Below are positions 60,902-64,000 of a stretch of 64,000 nt of DNA, piece after piece. Position 1 is the stretch's first letter, and each line of letters opens with the position of its first letter. The stretch lies in NCBI GenBank assembly GCA_937873495.1, contig CALMXZ010000008.1, positions 124,001 to 188,000 on the forward strand, read 5' to 3'. The notes beneath the pieces are model-generated. The model did not search any database and was not told where the DNA came from. It saw nothing but the letters and a program-made list of their open reading frames with translations. The translations under genes and the position numbers were made by a program. The DNA comes from an uncultured Trueperaceae bacterium (lineage in GTDB: Bacteria > Deinococcota > Deinococci > Deinococcales > Trueperaceae).

Positions 60902-60917
60902 CTTATATAGGCATAAG
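60902..60917. promoter_or_regulatory. AT-rich palindrome in the yeiH/lysR spacer
   Basis: CTTAT-ATAGGC-ATAAG is an inverted repeat in the short divergent spacer, with a related CTATAAG at about 60880. The AT-rich T-n11-A-like symmetry suits a LysR-family binding site, and TTATAT may also serve as -10. Confidence 0.5.
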
Positions 60918-60936
60918 TTCGAGTTATGGTCGGCGC

Positions 60937-61935
60937 ATGGGCCCCGAGCCGCAGCTCCTACGCACCTTCCTCGTCGTCGCTCGCGGCGGCAGCATCAGCG
61001 AGGCCGCCCGCCAGCTCCACCGCTCCCAGCCCGCTGTCACGGCCGCGGTCAAGCGCCTCGAGGCGCACTTCGGCGAACCGCTCTTCAGGCGCGGCGGCAA
61101 GGGTGTGCGCCTCACCGACCTCGGCGCGAGGCTCCTCCCCCATGCCGAGGCGCTGGAACGCGTGCTGGGCGGCGTCAACCGGCTCGCCGCCGAGGCGGCC
61201 GGCCTGGAGGGCGCAAGGCTGCGCATCGCCGCGAGCACCACGATCGCCCTCTACTGGCTGCCGCCCCGCCTGGCGCTCTTCTGCTCGGAGCACCCGAGCG
61301 CCAAGCTCGTCGTGCACACGCGCAACTCGCGCGAGGCCATCGAAGAGCTGACGGCCGGCGAGGTCGACCTCGCCCTCGTCGAGGCGCCTGCCACCAGCTG
61401 GGCGGCGCTGCCTGACGGGCTGCTCGTTGCCACGCCCGTTCACGACGACGAGCTCGTGCTCGTGGTCGATCCCGGCCACCCGCTGGCCATGGCCGGGCGG
61501 GTCGCCCCTCAGGAGCTCGGCGGCCTCGCGTTCGTCGGTCGCGAGGCCGGCTCTGGCACGCGCGCGGTGCTCGAGCAGGCCCTCGCGACCCTGGGTCCGC
61601 CCCGCGACGCGCCCTGGCACGCCGGTCCGGGCTCGACCAACGGCCAGGCCGTGCGCGGCGCCGGAGGCCGCACCCTGGCCGCGCCGGACGTGCGCCTCGA
61701 GTTGGGGGAGCCGGAGGCCATCAAGCGGGCGGTGCGGGCCGGCCTCGGGGCGGCGGTCCTCTCGCGCGTGGCGGTCGCCCAGGAGGTGGAGCGCGGCGAG
61801 CTCGTCGCCCTCTCCATCGCCCATCCGGGCTTCCGGCGGCAGTTCACGCTGCTGCACCCGCCCGAGGCCCTGGCCAGCCACGCCTGCTGGACGTTCAGGA
61901 CGCTGGCCGTGACGAGCCCTCGCGGCGGCGCGTGA
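60937..61935 (+). CDS. LysR-family transcriptional regulator (CysL/YeiE-like)
   Basis: Regulator of 332 aa. The N-terminal HTH is LLRTFLVVARGGSISEAARQ with SQPAVTAAVKRLEAHFGEPL. The effector-binding domain starts near residue 90 (LRIAASTTIALYWLPPRL) and has GREAGSGTRAVLEQAL, typical of CysL/CysB-like anion-responsive members. It is divergent from the YeiH-family transporter, which it probably controls through the palindrome at 60902. Confidence 0.93.
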   Translation: MGPEPQLLRTFLVVARGGSISEAARQLHRSQPAVTAAVKRLEAHFGEPLFRRGGKGVRLTDLGARLLPHAEALERVLGGVNRLAAEAAGLEGARLRIAASTTIALYWLPPRLALFCSEHPSAKLVVHTRNSREAIEELTAGEVDLALVEAPATSWAALPDGLLVATPVHDDELVLVVDPGHPLAMAGRVAPQELGGLAFVGREAGSGTRAVLEQALATLGPPRDAPWHAGPGSTNGQAVRGAGGRTLAAPDVRLELGEPEAIKRAVRAGLGAAVLSRVAVAQEVERGELVALSIAHPGFRRQFTLLHPPEALASHACWTFRTLAVTSPRGGA

Positions 61936-61986
61936 GCGCGCACCGCTCGTCGAGGCCACGGAGCACGAGACCGGCAGCGCGGCGGG

Positions 61987-63702
61987 TCAGGCCTCGTCGC
62001 CCAACGCGTCGACGGCCAGTTGGCTAAGGCTGGCGACGGTCCGCTCGTCGAAAGCGAAGCGGATCCCCGCTGCCTCGTAGAGCTCGTCGAGGGGCAGAGT
62101 GCCGCCGAGCGCCAGCGCCGCCTTGTACTGCCGCAGGGCGCGCGGCGCGTCCTGCTGGGCGTTGCGCCACACTTGCAGCGCTCCGAGGTAAGCCATGGCG
62201 TACTCGATGTAGTAGAAGGGGTAGTGGAACAGGTGGATGATGTGCCAGCTCTTCGAGCGCAGGCGGTCGAAGCCCGTCATGTCTATCCCGAGGTCGAACC
62301 GCTCGCCCAGGCGCCGCCACTCCGCGTCTATCTCCTCGATGGTCGGTCCGTCCTCGCCCGGGTGGGTGTAGACGAAGTGCTGGATGGCGTCGACCTTCGA
62401 GGCGCTGACCAGGAGCGACAGCGCGCGCACGAGCAACGCCGCCTGCGAGCGTGCGGCGTCCTCCTGCGAGTAGAAGCCGCCCTTGTCGCGCCCCAGGTAG
62501 GGCAGCGTGAGGAGCTCCATCGCCTGCGAGGCCAACTCGCACATCTCCGGGCGCTCCGAGCGGTGGGCGAGGAGCGGCCACCGAGACTGCGTTAGCACCG
62601 AGTGGAACGCATGGCCGGCCTCGTGGCGCATGGTGAGCAGGTCGTCGTCGGTGCCGACGGCGCTCCAGTACACGTAGGGCCGCTGCGAGCGCGGGAAGTA
62701 GTTCTGGTAGCCGAGGCCGGGGACCTTCGTCGGGCGCGGCTCCAGGTCCATCCAGCCGCCCCGGAGGAGCTCGTACGCCTGCGCCAGCTCGCCGTCCAGG
62801 GCGGAGAACATCCGCGCGAGGCCCTCGTCGAGCTCCTCGACCGAGGCGAACGGGGCCAACGCCTCCCTGCCGTGCACGTCGCAATCCAGGTCCCACGGCC
62901 GCAGGCGCTCGAGGCCGAGGAGCCGGGCGCGGCGCTCGTAGACCGCGCGTAGGCGGGGCACGACCTCCTTCGCCACCGACTCGTGCATGGCCAGCACGTC
63001 CTGCGGCGTGTACTCGCGCCGCTTCGCCTGGAGCCAGGCGTACTCGCGGAAATCGGCCATCCCGGCGCCCCGTGCGATGCGCTTGCGCAGCGGCACCAGC
63101 TTGGCGAATATCTCGTCCAGCTGCGGCCTGATCGCCTCCCGGCCGGCCTCGATGGCGTGGTAGGCGCGCTCGCGCAGAGCGCGATCAGGCGACTCCAGCT
63201 TGGCGTTCGCTTGGCCGAGCGTGAGGGTCTCGCCGTCGAGCTCGACGCGCAGGCTGCCGCTTACCTCCCCGTGCGCCTGCCCGAGGGCCGCGACCTCCGC
63301 CTCCAGCGGCAGGTTCTCCTCGCGGAAGAGCTCGACGCTGACCCGCATGTCGGCCCAATGGTTGGCGAGGTCGGGCGGCGGGACGAAGTCCGAGACGGCA
63401 AGCTGCTTGCGTTCGAGCGCCGTCCGGAGCGTGGCCAGCTCGGGCACGTGGTTGGTCACGAAGTCGAGGAACGCCGCCTTGGCGACCTCGTCGGCGGTGT
63501 CCTCGTCCATCGCGCGCGTGAGGCCGGCCTCGAGCTCGGAGAAGTCGACGGCGACCTCGTTGACGTCGCGGACGAACTCCGGCATGGTGGCGGCCGTCAC
63601 GGGCACGTCGAGGAGCGCCTTGGCTCTGGAGACCAAGTCGCTCGGATCTATCGGCGCGACGACGAACTTCCGGTGCTCCCTTGTCACATCGGCTATCGAC
63701 AT
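61987..63702 (-). CDS. M3 family oligoendopeptidase
   Basis: Zinc metallopeptidase of 571 aa. The zinc motif HEAGH is at residues 360-364 (MRHEAGHAFHSVLTQ). The sequence RSERPEMCELASQAMELLTL supplies the third ligand region. It is of the M3B type but differs from the PepF protein at 37159 in length and motif, so the two are not recent duplicates. It lies on the minus strand after the S58 gene. Confidence 0.93.
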   Translation of the reverse strand: MSIADVTREHRKFVVAPIDPSDLVSRAKALLDVPVTAATMPEFVRDVNEVAVDFSELEAGLTRAMDEDTADEVAKAAFLDFVTNHVPELATLRTALERKQLAVSDFVPPPDLANHWADMRVSVELFREENLPLEAEVAALGQAHGEVSGSLRVELDGETLTLGQANAKLESPDRALRERAYHAIEAGREAIRPQLDEIFAKLVPLRKRIARGAGMADFREYAWLQAKRREYTPQDVLAMHESVAKEVVPRLRAVYERRARLLGLERLRPWDLDCDVHGREALAPFASVEELDEGLARMFSALDGELAQAYELLRGGWMDLEPRPTKVPGLGYQNYFPRSQRPYVYWSAVGTDDDLLTMRHEAGHAFHSVLTQSRWPLLAHRSERPEMCELASQAMELLTLPYLGRDKGGFYSQEDAARSQAALLVRALSLLVSASKVDAIQHFVYTHPGEDGPTIEEIDAEWRRLGERFDLGIDMTGFDRLRSKSWHIIHLFHYPFYYIEYAMAYLGALQVWRNAQQDAPRALRQYKAALALGGTLPLDELYEAAGIRFAFDERTVASLSQLAVDALGDEA

Positions 63703-63768
63703 GGCGTCAGTCTATCGAGCACCGCCGATGGAGCCGGTACGGTTACGGGCCAGGCCGAACGGCCGTCC

Positions 63769-64000
63769 TCACGGCGCGAGCAGCTCGACCGGCAGCGCCT
63801 CACCCACGTGGCCCTCGTGCCCCGTCACGCTCACGGCCAGGCACAAGGAGTCGTAGATGGCCTCCTCCGTCGCCTCGATGGCGGCCAGGAACAGGGGCGA
63901 GAGGTCGTCGTTGCCCACCTCGCGCGTCGGGGCCTTCGGCGCTCCCCCCGCGCGGCGCCTCACGCCTTCGTCGGTGGAGAACGCCACGGCGTAATCGCCC
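63769..64000 (-). CDS. P1/DmpA family (S58) aminopeptidase, C-terminal part (partial)
   Basis: Only the last 76 residues are in the window; the gene continues past the right edge. GDYAVAFSTDEG and LSPLFLAAIEATEEAIYDSL followed by VTGHEGHVGEALPVELL match the C-terminus of L-aminopeptidase/D-esterase DmpA-type proteins. The stop is about 65 bases before the M3 peptidase start, so the two peptidase genes may be co-transcribed. Confidence 0.85.
   Translation of the reverse strand, partial: GDYAVAFSTDEGVRRRAGGAPKAPTREVGNDDLSPLFLAAIEATEEAIYDSLCLAVSVTGHEGHVGEALPVELLAP

Noticed and set aside
1-64000. CRISPR arrays, rRNA, tRNA, prophage or insertion sequences
   Set aside because: No regularly spaced repeats, transposase-like reading frames, phage genes or structural RNA signatures were seen by eye.

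Overview
This window is very GC-rich, densely coding DNA with many GTG and TTG starts and 4-base ATGA/GTGA overlaps inside operons. The gene set combines several ABC uptake systems, sugar and inositol catabolism, a YojF/BshB2 bacillithiol pair, many peptidases and RF3. It suggests a free-living heterotrophic bacterium, and I would guess the Deinococcota (Truepera-like lineage). That placement rests on gene content and style only, since no search was possible. There is no rRNA, tRNA, CRISPR array, phage or intact insertion sequence. The window reads as chromosome with small traces of toxin-antitoxin turnover.

Region 1 (1-7686, plus strand) is one tight catabolic operon. It holds two oligopeptide/nickel-type permeases (the binding-protein gene lies just off the left edge), a ketopantoate-reductase-like enzyme, a Gfo/Idh/MocA dehydrogenase, a DUF885 protein with an altered metal motif, a DapA-family aldolase/lyase and a second Gfo/Idh/MocA enzyme. 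The substrate is unknown. Region 2 (7770-19830) is an alpha-mannoside or related glycan locus. A LacI-family regulator sits between an IolE-like isomerase plus aldo/keto reductase (minus strand) and a plus-strand operon of GH38 alpha-mannosidase, sugar ABC transporter (binding protein, two permeases, ATPase) and a CehA/McbA-type PHP metallohydrolase. A consensus promoter and two palindromic operators lie in the divergent spacer.

Region 3 (19910-30335, minus strand) is an inositol-catabolism operon. Transcription order is binding protein, fused double permease, ATPase, iolD, iolE, iolG, iolB, iolC. The transporter is of the ferric/sugar-phosphate/phosphonate (FbpABC/AfuABC) type rather than a usual inositol transporter. 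iolA and iolJ are not in the window.

Region 4 (30389-43683) is mixed: two exported proteins, an ArsR regulator with an SRPBCC (AHSA1) protein and a clear operator, a Phd/VapB antitoxin with only the first 22 codons of its VapC toxin, an OmpR-type two-component system divergent from a small exported helical protein, a small membrane protein, oligoendopeptidase F, a CPA2 antiporter, a DAO-family oxidoreductase, an AhpD-like protein, an ornithine-cyclodeaminase-family enzyme and an orphan HicB-like antitoxin preceded by repeated sites. Region 5 (43801-51433) carries an NAD(P)H oxidoreductase, a FadJ-type fatty-oxidation protein, a thiolase, a potassium-channel-like protein whose reading frame contains a run of 14 G, a PfkB kinase and an M24 peptidase.

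Region 6 (51660-64000) holds yojF-bshB2, a NarL-type two-component system flanked by two related membrane proteins, a radical SAM protein, prfC, a YeiH-family transporter divergent from a LysR regulator, a second M3 peptidase and the C-terminal end of a DmpA-type S58 peptidase. Strong hairpins occur at the binding-protein/permease junction of all three ABC operons, which suggests a shared way of setting binding-protein-to-permease ratios.
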